Shown here piece by piece: positions 1 through 13,019 of a stretch of 64,000 bases of DNA. The translations under genes and the position numbers were made by a program. The first letter of the stretch is position 1; every line of letters begins with the position of its first letter. Under the pieces are notes generated by a model. It did no database searches and was not told the DNA's origin. It saw only the letters and a list, made by a program, of their open reading frames with translations. This stretch comes from Thunnus maccoyii (Eukaryota > Chordata > Actinopteri > Scombriformes > Scombridae): NCBI RefSeq assembly GCF_910596095.1, contig NC_056548.1, forward strand, positions 15,710,651 to 15,774,650, in the 5' to 3' direction.

Positions 1-724
1 AACAGCGAGTGTCTGAAGCTGCTGCTGCGAGGGAAGGCGTCCATAGAGATCGGTAAGAAAACACACCTGCAGCACTGTGCAGTAAACAGGACTGTTGTGG
101 TGCATTTACTGTCCATCTCTTACCTTCTGTCTCTATCTTTCTGGATAGTCTTCTTGTTGAAGACTAATACGCATTACCTGAGTATTTCCATTTTCTGCTA
201 CTTTATGCTTCTGCTCCAGGGCATTTTTCTGACAGCTGTAGATGCTGGTTAATTTGTTTTGCAGATTATTTTTCATACATACAAAACATCTGCAGCCTTT
301 TAAAAACAAGATTCATTGTTCATTTCAAAATAATGACACTCATTTCTAGAACATTTAAACATTTAAATAAAACAGGTTCAGACACCACTGCAAAAAAAGG
401 CCTTTAGGATTCAATTATGGACAGAAATGTTGCAGATGAAACTGCCCAACACCTTTTATAAAGTATTTAAAATCATAATCCTCTAATATATGTAATACAG
501 TGAAAAGAGCCATTCTGAATAAAGAGTACTTTTACTTTTAATACTTCAAATATGTTTGGCTATTAATATTATGTACTTAGAAATCTTTTTAATGCAGGAT
601 TTGTACTTGTTACAGAGTATTTTTACATTGTAGTATTACTTATTTACTTAAGTAAATGATCTGTATGATCTTCTTCCACCGCTATTGCAGACAGTTTTCT
701 CTCTCTGCTTCTCATGCTCTCTTT

Positions 725-780
<56 letters not shown>

Positions 781-3700
781 TATATCCCTCAGACCAAGTC
801 TTTCAGGTTTAGTTCCCAGAGGTGCGGTCTTTGCAAACGGTCCATGACAACATTTTCTCACAACACTAATCTTTCTGCTCCGTCCTGACATCAACAAAAC
901 AGCCAGATAATAGATACACAGAGGAGGAGGATAGAAAGAAACCAGAGTTGTTCAGTGTGGGAAACAGTCTAATTACACATTTCTCATGTCACTGGGAAAG
1001 AGAGAAACGAAAATGGGCCTTTAGTTTGTGCTCATGTGGCATGTGGATACAACAGTGATTATGTTTTTCCTTGTTTTCCTTTCCAGCTAACGAAGCTGGG
1101 GAGACGCCGCTGGATATCGCTAGGAGGCTGAAACACCTACAGTGTGAGGAGCTGGTGAGCTTACTATGTTTAGACTTGACTTTATGCCTGCAAACATGTC
1201 ACTTCCTGACACCATGTAAGGACTGTCACTGTATGTGGTTGATTTTCTTTCTGTGTATAGTTAAATCAAGCGCTGGCAGGGAAATTCAACGCCCACGTCC
1301 ACGTTGAGTATGAATGGTGTCTGCAGCACGAAGACTTGGATGAGAGTGACGAGGATCTGGATGAGAAGGTGAGACTGTTATGTAAGGATTGATAATGATG
1401 CTGCAATTAATAGACATGTCACAACACAGTTTATAGACCGCTATACAGCTTAATATGTAAACAAGAAATAAATCTATAAAAAGAACACAAGGAAATTATG
1501 AAGAAAAGAAAAACTTCAGAGAGCCTACAAAAGCAAAAAGCTGAATTTAATGGGATGTAATGCAGTCAGATCAAGTTCTGTGTTTTGTGATTATTTCCAA
1601 ATGAAATTATGGAAATTGTAGCAGATTTTCTCAAAGTGAATTTCTGTGTGCTGAAATTTTTTGTAAGATATCAGTTTGTGAATATCCATTCACTGAGTCT
1701 GGTTTTGGAGCAGACCATTTTATCTAAAAGAGCGGTCACTGAATTAGCTTTCAAGAATAATATGATTTTTAATTAAATGTTGATGAAATTGCAATTTTAT
1801 GAATGGATAAATAATGTTGGAATGCGCTGACTTTGTGTTTTTTGGGATTGCAAGGTAATTACTGTAGGGATTAGTACTAAGGTGTGGTAGACAAAGAGTG
1901 TTTTCATCTTCTTAAAAGACAAAATATCACAATTTTCAAAAGTGAGCAAATTTAAAAACCATGTCAAAGTAAGTCTAAGAAGACAAGACTTAAAATATAT
2001 TGGTAAAGATGACAAAAGATATGAGACTTGTGCCTTTTTGCACAGTATGTCGTTTCACTGTACATAGTAAACATACTTTATACAATGAAGAGATGAAACC
2101 TGATTGAATTTGAATCTGAAGGCATTGTCACATAAGAGTCTCACATCCCATGAATTCCATACAAATCGTTCCTACCTGTTTACATATGACCACTACTGAC
2201 CCTCTGACCCTCTGCCACCCGTCCAGCCCAGCCCTCACCGCAGAGACGAGCGTCCGGTCAGCTGTTACACTCCAAGCAGCAACTCTCACCTCCAGTCCAG
2301 CCTGGGCTCCGCGGGCCGCGACGCTGTCAACCTCGGTAAGGACAAACAGCGCTCCTACATGCCCAATCTAGTCAACAACGAGACCTACGGCACCATCCTC
2401 AACACCAACCCACCTCAGCCTGGCATGCCCGCCACCACCTCCGCTCCGCCTCTGCCCCCGAGGAACATGGGTAAGCTCGCAGCTGACCGGTCAGAAACAT
2501 GTTAACCGTCTCAAATCTAAAGGGCAGAATTTAATTTTAATTCGAAAAGAAGTGTTTTGGAATACAAAACTTGATTTCTTACAAGAGGCAGGTTCTTCAA
2601 AATGTACAATATTATTCGATGGGAAGAAAATCTTAAAACTCGACTGATAAAAGTCTGCTCATGTGCCGTTGAAAAGACCTCATCATAGCTCTACAGGTCA
2701 ACCGATCCATGAAACGTCCACTACAGTCAGTTTTTTAATAAAATTAGTGGGCGTCTGGATCGCTGCCAATGAGCAGAGGAGAAACAACCAGCTGTGTTGC
2801 CCACCGCAGCCCCCAACCCCGGCATTCTGCACATTCCCTCTCCCCATTAACTGTCGCTCTCAATTACACTCAAATGGAAACAGCTTGACTTTTAAAGTGG
2901 ACACTCGTTCATACTCTCTAAGTGCAGCACATTCTGTCTGTCTCTCTCTCTTTCTCTCAGCCCAGTTATCCGGTCTCGGAGGAATCGGTCAGTCTCCAGC
3001 ATCCAGCAGCTGGAAGCCCGGTTCTTTAGACCTGGTTGGGCGTCAGAGGTCGTCCTCAGACCCCCCCAACATGCACCCTCCTGTCCCCCCCATGAGACTC
3101 ACCTCAACCGGAGGTATGAACATCATAAGATCTATTCCATATGTTTGTATTGTGTAGTGTTTTAGGTTTAAAGTCGTTTATGTCCGTGGAGTCCAGTTGA
3201 GTGTCGTAAATGTTACTGGATGGAGACATTCAAATGTTTCTCTTTAGACTGTCCTAAATCTTACAGTCATCAAGAAGCACAAGAAGCACTGTAAATTCTT
3301 TACAGGTGATGGGACAAAAAGACGAAAAAGTATCCCCACACCGCTATCTTGTTTCCAATTCTTCTTTTATTCTACACAGACATGATTAACCAAAGTCTGT
3401 CCTAAATCTTAACCAAAGTTTTCGAAATTTACCTTAATTTTCCTGTTGAATATGTTGATTGAGCTTTTTTTTTAAATTTTAGATTAACTTGATTATTGTT
3501 ATTGGTTAAACATACACCAGCAGCAGTGTAAGATTTAGTCCACACACAGCATACATTCTTAGTAAAAATACGCAAAAATACACAGCACTGTCCTGCAGAG
3601 CTTATGATGTACAAAGATTCAAAGTGAGAAAAAAAGAGAAGAAAGAAACTAGTGTGTTGTGCAAATATGCAGTAAATCCCAGAAACATACACAATACATT

Positions 3701-6700
3701 CATCTATGCGGCCCTAACTGTAGTACTGCTGTTAATATCAGTAAATCAGAACGAATGCATTTTTTTGATATTGAATTAACTATTTCACGATCCTGCAAAG
3801 AATAATCAGAAATAGAAAATGCATGAATAGTATAATTACTGTCAACAAACAAAAGCATCTGTTTAATTGAATATCTGTTCATTTTATCAATGTCTGATGT
3901 CTTTAAATGGCTCAATTTGTCTGAGAGACAGTCAAGAAAACCCAAAACCCCATGTGTTCAGTTTGTAAAGATAAGAAACAGACAAAAGTGAACAGGGTGT
4001 GTTTCTTTGTGTCTTAGGTTTGGGTTCTCCTGCTGCGAAGATGGAAGCTTTGAGCACACACTGTAAGTCAGGCCAGGGACCACCGGGGTCCAGAGCAGGG
4101 CCACCCAAATCACCTGCAGGGTAAGAAAATAAAAAACACACGGATGCATAAACAACTAACACAATTTTAACAATGTGAAATGTCTGCAGCTGCAAATAAA
4201 ATGTAAAGATGTGTAGAAACAAGGCCAGAGTGTGTTCAGTTGTGTCCTCACAGCCTCATTAGCTACACAGTCGACTCATGTATTTTAATACACATACACA
4301 GAAACATTGTGCATCGGCCTGCGGTTGTGTATCTTGCTGTTGTTGAACAGCTAGTGTTGTAATGTGTTGTTTGCTTCCCAAGAGAAATGAGCCTACATGG
4401 CTGCTGCTCAGACGCGTCATTAGCTCTCAGGCTAAACTCTGCGTCGAGCCAGACGAGCGATAACTCTCTTCCACAGTCGCCCTTTTGTCTTTTTATCTCC
4501 CACAGGGCTGAGAGTGCTATAATAAATCTCTAACAGAGCTGTGGAGAGTCTTAGAAAGCCAGACGCTGTGTGTGAATATATACGGCTGTTGATGAGAGCA
4601 GTAGACCTTCCAGCAACTTTTTTTTTGTTTGTTTGTTTGTTTGTTTTTTCAGGAATGATAAAAGCTTCAACAGAGGACCTCTAAATCGAACGCAATCTAT
4701 CGAAAGACCAGGTGAGTAAACTGATCAACGAGACAAAATATCAACTCCGTCTAATCTGCGTCTGCTCAACAAGTTCAAAAAGTTACATACTTGTCGTTTC
4801 ACTATCTGTCAAGTCCTTGTTTCTTCTGTGGAAACGTGGAGAGTTTGTTGTCATTGTGATGTAATTTCCTCTTCCTGTTCCAGCTAAGGAAGTGCCAGGA
4901 TGCCCCCAGAACTCCATAGGTCAATCTCTGCCTCCAGCTCCCATGCCGAGGAAGGCTTATCCAGTGAGTCGCTCATTCTTTCCTCTCCTTATCGTCCAGT
5001 TTTTGCACATTGTAAAGTGCTTATTCATGCATACTGTCGAACATATTCATGGGCTTATTCTGCTGTTATTGTTAGTGTTTCACTTCTCTTCTGGACACTG
5101 CAGGTCGACCTCTTGTATCAACTTTCCAAGTGTCTAATTGTGGAGTAAATTTCCTTCCTGTACTCCAACTTTGAGCTGCTTTCTCAGTTTTTTTGGAGAA
5201 GCAGCTCTGTTTTCATTTTTTAAAGTATAAGAAGTGGCCTAATTTACAACATGATTGTAGCAACTCTTCCTTCTCTTCTGTTTTCATTTTCTGACCTTGT
5301 TTCATAGTCCATGCTGTACCATTACATGTTATCACTGGATGAGTCAGTGGTGTTCAACGCGTTATTTCCTCTATTAGCAACTTTTTAAAAAACTTTTAAT
5401 GTTTTATAAAAATAAACATTTCCTCTCTCTTCTGCGCTAACTTGATGAAGTGTTTTGCCTGCTTGCTCTTGTGTCTCAGAAGCAGAGGCCGAAGCGAGTG
5501 AAAGCCATCTACAACTGTGTAGCGGACAACCCGGATGAGCTGACCTTCTCCGAGGGCGAGGTGATCGTGGTGGACGGAGAGGAAGACCAGGAGTGGTGGG
5601 TCAGTATCTCAGTGTGTAAATGTTCTCTGAGGAAAAAGCACAAAGCGCTCCCAGTCCGACTCAGGTCTCTCTCTGGTCCCATCTCCGCCATGTGGATGTC
5701 AGCGCGCGCTCGCTCCCTCGGTAACCATGGTAGCTGAAGCAAAAAAGCCATGACCTCATCCTGGCCGATATCCCCCATCCTCCTCCTCTTTTTCCGCCTG
5801 CTGTTGCTTCCTCTGTGGAGCCCCTTGTGTGAACGTCGACCAGCTGCAACTTGTTTTTCCTCTGAGCCACCTCTGCAGTTATGAGCGTTATGACCGTATT
5901 TAGTCACCATCTCTGTGTCCCTGCGTGGACTCAAAGTCCCCTGAGGTCCGCGCCATGCTCCCTCTCTGTCCTGCATTCAGCAGCGTTGTCTGTGTTTCGT
6001 GCATCTGAAGTATCAATATGATAGCACACAGATGAGGCAGCACAAAAGGAATTGAGTCAGTGGTTGTGAGCGTCTCTGTGGGGCTTTTGTTGGAAGTTTA
6101 ATTGCTCCCTTTGCTGGAAACAGGCCTTTTATGAGACGAAGCTTCCGAGTTTCGTTTTGAGTTTCTTGTCTCTGAAAATGTGTTAAAGGTTTCAGACTGT
6201 CTCAACACTTGATAACACCATTTCTTATTTTTATTGAACACTATCATGTATTTTCTACAGTCATGTTCAACTTTTAGCGCTTGTACAAATCTTGTTGGAG
6301 CAGAAACATTTCTTAGCTTTTTATTTTCAGGTATAGACGACGTTAAAAATGACTTAAATGGAGATAATAAGGAGAGTTTTCAGTATTGTCGTCTTTATCA
6401 CGCAAGGTAATAATCTGGGAATATCTTTTTAAATATTACTGGTGTTTGTTGAGATTTGAGCGTCTCGTAGTAGGTCTAGTCCATGTGGTCCATTAGGTGG
6501 TGTTTAGTGGGGCTGATTTTGATACTTTTTTTTTTTGATTCTTGAATCTTGATACTGAGAACTTTGTACCTTTTTCAGTACATCATTCATCCCATAACTG
6601 TACTTTTTTTATAGAAAGTAAGATGCAGATTGTTGTTGTTGTTAATAATCGATAGATTATTTCATCCGAAAATCCAGATGAATTGAATCGATTATTTTTT

Positions 6701-6933
6701 TTTTAGCCAGTCCTAGTGATTAGTTGTGTGTTATGTATGTGCTTTAGCAGTCAAATCCTTTGGTGTTTCATTCAAATTATGTCCCAAAATAAGAACTGAA
6801 ACCCAACCTGACTCTGAAAATGTTCCTCTGACCCCGCCTCCGTATTCCCTCCTCACAGCTGGGCCACATCGAAGGCGATCCGATGAGAAGAGGAGCCTTC
6901 CCGGTTACTTTTGTACACTTCATCGCTGACTGA
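1..6933 (+). CDS. asap2: ASAP2 (ArfGAP with SH3, ankyrin repeat and PH domain 2), 3' part
   Basis: Arf GTPase-activating scaffold of membranes and focal adhesions. The BAR, PH and ArfGAP exons lie upstream of the window. Exons seen: 1-52, 1087-1154, 1261-1368, 2227-2470, 2961-3113, 4018-4120, 4653-4711, 4884-4963, 5480-5599, 6859-6933 (stop 6931-6933). All have GT-AG introns and compatible phases. The first exons give the end of the ankyrin block (NSECLKLLLRGKASIEI, then NEAGETPLDIARRLKHLQ). An acidic stretch (DESDEDLDEK) and a Pro/Ser-rich linker with the SH3-ligand-like APPLPPRN follow. The last two exons encode a C-terminal SH3 domain (KRVKAIYNCVADNPDELTF ... DQEWW ... GAFPVTFVHFIAD). The SH3 sequence matches ASAP2 better than ASAP1, and the neighbours fit ASAP2. 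The linker is poorly conserved, so alternatively used exons could be missing from this model. Confidence 0.93.
727..778. repeat. (CA)n microsatellite in an asap2 intron
   Basis: About 25 CA units in the intron between the first two exons of the window, ending in an interrupted CACGCACACA stretch. The His/Thr-rich open frames over it are artefacts of the repeat. Confidence 0.97.
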
Positions 6934-9135
6934 AAGGCGGGTCTCAGGAAGTGTCCCGGGATGCAGCGTCCTTCCTTCAGCCCTCTGTGTCTGTCAGTGT
7001 GTGTGCGTGTGCGTGTGTGTGTGTGTGTGAGTCACCAGCCTTCGTCCCAGTGTGCTTTCGACATCATCTTTACCGGCATCATCAACTAGCTTGTTAAAGT
7101 GTCACTGTGGAACCATAAAAGACTTACGCCACAAAGTCTGGGCGTCTCTCCTCATGACCAAGGACTCACCGGACTCTATGCGGTTTTAATGCTTGCTGTT
7201 AACATTTCGCTAAAGATTTAAAAACTATGATTGTAGTGAACGACCTCTCGCAATAAATGCACTTTCCTTGTCTTTATCCTTGTTGCAATGTAACGACGAC
7301 ATTTGACATAATGAAGGTTGTATGTACAGTATTCATTTCATCCGTTTTCTGTTCAGCTGCACTGTACAGACAGTACTGAGATGACTACAGCAATGTATTT
7401 TAACTTTAACTAACAACTGTAAATGTGAACATTAGTCAACATGCTTTACATTCCACCTCTGTGCACGAGCGATTTTTAGATGCCTATGCTTTATAGGTGC
7501 AACCTTTGAACTCTGTATGTAGTAGGCCTCCTGTGTGGAGGTTTCCTAATGGTGCTAAATTAACCCTTGATTGTGCTAGAAGCTCCCTGGCCCCATTTCA
7601 GAGACAGACTAGCGTTGAAAGGGGAGATGCTGCATGTAAAAATAACCTTCAACTCATCACACCTGGGAGAACTCGCTTTTATCACGCGTGTGAATGTAAT
7701 AGAGCTGCATATAAACTACTTTTACGACACACGCACTCATTCTGCCTGTACTGTTTTTAGCGTGTAAGATGATATTCAACAGCAACACCCCAGTGCTTCC
7801 TCCCCTCACTGTTTTAAGTCAAACGATGACTCTTGACTGGAGCTGCAGCAGCCAGTAATTATGTTAATGCTGAGTCTGACACCTCAGGCTGTCTTCGCCT
7901 GTCATCTGCCTTATTAGAGGAATAGGAAGTGTGTGTGTGTGTTTGTGAGTGCGAATGTCTCGTCTGCACAGAATAAGCTGAGGCTGAAAGAATATTGAAG
8001 TAAGAGGAAATAAAAAAAAAAAAGAAAAAAAAAAGAGTGTGGGAATGTGATGAAAAGCAGGAGCCAGCTCTGTGACTTTTTGTTTCTTCATCTTGCCTTT
8101 GAGAGCTCTCACACTCTGACAGGCAGATTTTTTTTTTTCTGTTCCTATATTAAGTCTGTACAACCCGGCATAGAGAAAGGAATATCCTTCATACAGCTTA
8201 AGCCTCTCTCTTGTATCTGTACATCTCTGGGGTCAAATAATGTAGAAAGATGAGTTTTATCTATAGTGTTATAAAATAAATCTAAAACATTCAATGTAAT
8301 TTACTTCATTTTGGTTGCAGAGCAACTCTCTTTCTGTGTATAAATACTGTATGTTGATATTTAGACATTTAACCTGAAACCAGAGCCTTCCATGGATTTG
8401 TGAATGACGCGAAGAGAAGCATGTGAATCGCAGCTGATACAACTCTCTTCATCATGTTTAATATGAACTCACTGGAAACAGGAAGATTTATTAATAATCT
8501 ATACGTGTAAATAGATTTGGTTTTGTTTGTTGATATTTAAATGTAAAAAAGAGCAGAGTTAACCAGTAAATGTCTTTTAAATGCACTGTGGTGATGAAAA
8601 GTTACAGATACAACCTCAGCTGGACCTGTGTGTGTGTGTGCGCGTGTGTGTCAAAAACACAAATACAGACACACACAACTGGGATAAAATAAACTCAATT
8701 CGTTCTCATTAACTGTCTGTGGATCACTGCATCGACTCTTAACTCTATTGTGCAAGTAAATGGGAAACTGAAACTGGAATAAAATATGAAATAACACAAC
8801 GCTTTGGTCTGTTTGTTAAAATTGTTACTTTAAAACATTCTTGACTGACTGATCAATTTATTTTAGTGAATTATGAAGCTTAACTTTACAACATTATGGC
8901 TGGTGTGAAAGAGAGCATATTGTGGGTTTTTCTCTGGATCTGTCAGTCTTACATCTTTTATGTACAAACAACTGTTTAAGCAAATGCCCTGTATTTAAAA
9001 TATTGACTTTGTCTCGTATAGAAATGTTTTCTGTGATTCATTTGCATCGTGTGATTGGTTTTATTGTCATACTAATAGTCAGATGATGTATCAAGAGCTC
9101 CCTCTGATGGGGAATAAAGCTTCTCTACATCTAAG
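6934..9135 (+). other. asap2: asap2 3'UTR and poly(A) signals
   Basis: Non-coding sequence after the asap2 stop. It holds a GT-rich microsatellite (about 6999-7029), a T-run and further GT tracts near 7930 and 8630. AATAAA-type hexamers occur near 8275, 8688 and 8779 and at 9113-9118. The last is followed by a plausible cleavage region near 9130 and lies about 213 bp before the opposing itgb1bp1 signal. I cannot tell from sequence which hexamer is used. Confidence 0.55.
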
Positions 9136-9330
9136 TGAAGGACTGTATTTTAGTAAACAGATACATCATGTACATCATGCTTTTTTTCATGGGGGCTGGT
9201 ATGAGAAAATAGTATTTGGTAGCTAAATTGTTAAATGTCTAAGCTAAAAGTGCAGAAAAGATATGACGATGACAGAATCCGAAAAAGACATTTCAATCAG
9301 TGACATAATTATCAAAAACACTTCCACTCC

Positions 9331-9336
9331 TTTATT
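9331..9336 (-). terminator. itgb1bp1: candidate itgb1bp1 poly(A) signal
   Basis: TTTATT on the plus strand reads AATAAA on the minus strand. It lies about 1 kb past the itgb1bp1 stop codon, giving a 3'UTR of ordinary length. It faces the asap2 signal at 9113-9118, so the two genes end tail-to-tail about 0.2 kb apart. Confidence 0.5.
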
Positions 9337-10346
9337 GTACCAGATTGTCACACATTTTCAACCCAATCACAACAGGACAAAGGTGAAGAGGACAGAAAAA
9401 AAAGGGCAGGGGGCTGTAATTATGTACAAAGTGAAGTCAAGTTAGTACCAGAACTGTAAACACATTTTTCCCTCTGAACTCTTTCCAATGCGTCTAACAG
9501 CCTTTTAGGATTTCAGTGGCGTGAGATAATCTAATGAACTGAATGCAGATTTAATCACAACATTAAAACAAGGAGTAAACAAACCACAAAAACACACAAA
9601 ACATTTGGTACCAAGGAATCAATCATTAAAAACCGCTAAATCTCACAGGTAATAAAACGTAGGATGTGGGGCACAGCTGAAGCATATTTGTAATGTACCT
9701 GCCAGTCAAACTGCAACTGCTATCGTACCAATACTGTTTGTCTCAAAAAAATAAAATAAAAAGTGTACCGTGTAGTTTCTTCGCTGATTTATGTCTCCCA
9801 TGAACTATCATATACTGACACTAGCAGGGTAAGGATGGGTTACTACATTATGTACCATTTTGTGCCATAATTTATATTAAATATGATTAATTTACATTAC
9901 ATTGTTGAAATCTGTGCACTGTATTACAATACTTTTTCAAAAAATAGTGCAACCATTTCCCTTTTTTTCTGAACTTTCCTTAATTTTGCTCTTTACTTTA
10001 TTTGAAAGGTCAAAGGAACGGGTGAGGTAAAGGAAACAAATCCCGCGGAAATGATTCAGACGAATTCACAGTAATTCTGTCTTAAATGGAGAGTGACGGG
10101 AAAAGGATGGTTCAAAGTGACTTTACTATTAATTCAAAAGGCTTGAATCATGTTTTCCTGCGAACTAACAGAGAAAACGCAGGATTTTCCCTCCAGATAA
10201 CATCTCTAAAAAAAAAATCAAAGGAAAGTTGAAAGAAAAGGGAAATGGTTGAGATAATTTGACAATCACAATGCAGCTGTGGTGGTCTCCTGATTGTTGG
10301 TTTTGCAGTTGTTTCACTTCTCTCCTCTCCTATCCGTCTCCTGGCT

Positions 10347-11727
10347 TCAGGACTTGTCTGATGTCAGAGCGCAGTCAAAAGAAGCCGACAGCACCTTGCA
10401 GATGGACTGAGCCTGCTCCTGTTCAGACACATGACGACACGGAGGGAGAGGAAATAAAGCAGCAGTCAGTAATTGGATAAATTACCACACGTACCCCAAG
10501 TATGTTCATTTCAAATTTCACTTACTGAGCTGCTGCACTGGTACACCCAGATGCTGCAGTCTTGTTGTTTTGCGTCGGTGGTTTTGAGAGCCAGGAGGTT
10601 CTTCCCTGCGCCGAGGCCGTCATCGTAACATAGCATACGCACTATCAGGTAGAGAGGGTGGCGGTGGAGCACATCCTGGGGTACAATAAAAAAAACAAAA
10701 AAAACACTTGATTACTGACTCATAAACATGATCTCTGATTAGCATCATCCATCAGTTCAGAGTTGGTAAATTTCTTTATTAAAACTAAACATTTTAGTGC
10801 AGCACAACACCACGTTGTTTTATTCGGGACTTTCTGAAATATCTGAGTCAGCAGCTTTGTGCAGAACCATGTCAAAAGTATAAATTGATGCTTAATTCAT
10901 AACCAAGCTGTTAGGCTTTATTGATGACCCAGCAGTACTGCACAGTCTAATCAATGACCATTCAATCTGGAGTACAGTATATCACTTCTTTTTTTTTTAC
11001 TGCTTTGCTATTATAAGCCAGGACTCACACACTGGTCCAGTGAGGCCACTTTGACTCCGTATTTTGACACTCCCAGAATCATCTCCTCGTCTCCAGGCAC
11101 GAAGGGCAGCTTTCCATCTTGCTGTGAAAAGGAGCAGAATATTTATAGAGGCTTTTTATGTAGTGTAATAAATGAATGATATGATATTGACTGCTGTAAA
11201 ATGTTTATGTCAGACCTACTTGAAATGTGTCCCTGTCTTTCTCCTGCTTCTTACCTGAGCAGCATCGATATAGTTGATGAGGTCCAGAGGTTCCTGGAGC
11301 GTCTTGCTCATGTCAAACTGTAACTTCTCGATGGCTCCCACATACTTCACCCTGAACTCAGCGCAGGTCTCAGACGTGCTGTTACCTACGGAGGCCATAC
11401 ATCGAAACAACCAGTTAGAGAAGGAAATGGGAGTAGAGAGAAGAGGGTGGGAGAGCTGGAGTAAGAAAAGAAGAGCTGACCTGAGCTCTTGGTGGAGTCG
11501 GTGTCGAGGCTGGCGACGGTGCTCGATCTGGAGAGTCCTCCCAAACTGGAGTCCACAGACTGCAGAGAAACAGAAAGAAAAGTGTTTAACAAGGAGACAG
11601 TCTGTCATAACGTTTCTGAGTGTGTTTGTGTGTGTGTGTATGTGTGTTACTGTACCTTACTTTTGGTGCTGATCTCACTGCTCTGAGAGCTGCTGCTGCT
11701 GTGGCGCTTTTTTACTTTGCGGAACAT
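10347..11727 (-). CDS. itgb1bp1: ITGB1BP1 (ICAP-1, integrin beta-1-binding protein 1)
   Basis: Small cytoplasmic/nuclear adaptor whose PTB fold binds the integrin beta-1 tail and KRIT1. Exons in transcript order: 11727-11656, 11559-11481, 11385-11255, 11121-11029, 10675-10526, 10418-10347. They sum to 198 aa, against about 200 in mammals. The start [17 protein letters not shown] gives the basic, Ser-rich N-terminus. A phospho-site-rich stretch follows ([18 protein letters not shown]), then the PTB domain from [18 protein letters not shown] through [20 protein letters not shown] and [19 protein letters not shown], ending [13 protein letters not shown]. The PTB hydrophobic pair is IV here, where mammals have II. 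One or more 5' non-coding exons probably lie between 11728 and 13670. The gene is divergent from cpsf3. Confidence 0.95.
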
Positions 11728-11961
11728 CCTTCACCGCATCCTTGATAACCGCATCCAGCCCTCCAGCCCCGCCGACCTGAACGTCACCAACCTCAGTGTT
11801 TAATATACCACATGACTGCTTTGTAAGCCTCAGTGGAAATGATGAACAGACAACTGATCATGTGCTGAAGTTAGATTCTGATTCGGGGTTGAGGGGAAAG
11901 TTAAAGTAAACATAAATAATATTTAGCATCTGAATCTGTTTTTTCACCACTTACACTTATG

Positions 11962-12370
11962 AAAAAAGGGTGATTTCACTGCTTTTCTTCCCCATCCAGA
12001 CCACATTAGACCACGTCCTGATCAAAAAAATATGAAAAAATGAAAAAATCTGGAATAGATTATTGTTATTAAGATTTGATAAGTATAATGGCTTTTGATC
12101 TAGACTTGGTCTGATGTGGTTTGGATGGATAAATATCGGTGAAATCACCCTTTTTTGTGTTTTCACAAATAGAATAAAGGTTTCACAAATCTGAAACTGT
12201 ATTTTAAAGAGTCTCTGGATTCTCCTTGGTAATCTAGTCCAGATTTGACAAGTCTACTTATAGTGGTTTTTGATCTGGACCTGGTCTGATGTTATCTTGA
12301 TGGAGAAATATCAGTGAAATTATCCTTTTTTGTGTTTACATAAGCCAAATACAGGTTTCACAAATTGAAA
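11962..12370. repeat. inverted plus tandem repeat in the itgb1bp1 5' intron
   Basis: Two layers of repetition are visible. First, an imperfect hairpin: 11962-12013 is the inverted counterpart of about 12107-12156 (AAAAAAGGGTGATTTCACT against GGTGAAATCACCCTTTTTT, and CCATCCAGACCACATTAGACCA against TGGTCTGATGTGGTTTGGATGG). Second, the right arm and its flank (about 12060-12205) recur as a diverged direct copy at about 12225-12370 (GACCTGGTCTGATG, GAGAAATATCAGTGAAAT, TTTTTTGTGTTT, CAGGTTTCACAAATTGAAAC). This looks like a partly duplicated MITE. The family is not recognised. Confidence 0.75.
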
Positions 12371-13019
12371 CAATGGGTTTAAACAGCGTTAAGGCTTTTG
12401 CTATGATGCCTAACGCTTTTTGAAGTGGTGAGAAAACAGAGATTAAGCTGCTAAACATCATTATTTGTTTCCCTTGACTTTCCTCTTAACTCTGATTCAG
12501 AAGCTACAGTCAGGATGAAGCATTTCCCCTTGCTTTGACCACATTCCCATTCAAATGCATAGAACAGTGTAAGAAAACAATAGTTAGAGGGGGTAAAATA
12601 ATAAAGTAACACTTGGACAATATGATATAAGACTGTAACAAACACTACCTTTACGGTGCTTACAATATTAAGTAAATGACTTTTCAGAAGTGTCGATTCG
12701 ACTGCTGTTCATTTTTGATGCTGTGGCTTGTGGTTAATAACTATGAGTTCACTGTGATGAAGTCTAGTTAAACTGAAAACCAGTTTGTTCCACCTGCCAG
12801 TAACACTGACGGTCTTTGTGAAGGAGGAGGGTGTATCTGCACTGAGCTGAGGTTCAGAGCCATTACAATATTACAATGACAAATATGATACACCACCGCT
12901 GACTGTTCAAAACTGAGCCAACAGGTCATGTTCGTTGCTATACAAGCTACAAAACAGAAACTACGCTATTGTACCCAATATATTATGATGTACATCCTTT
13001 TTAAAAAGCCCAATATTAC

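Noticed and set aside
656-897. Three overlapping small open frames rich in His/Thr or Val/Cys
   Set aside because: They are translations of the (CA)n/(TG)n repeat, with no family motif or splice context.
2663-3157. 164-codon open frame in asap2
   Set aside because: Only 2961-3113 is exon. The rest is intron that happens to stay open; splice sites and phase with neighbours define the real part.
5509-5976. 155-codon minus-strand frame over the SH3 exon
   Set aside because: Antisense shadow of the conserved SH3 coding sequence. No motifs of its own.
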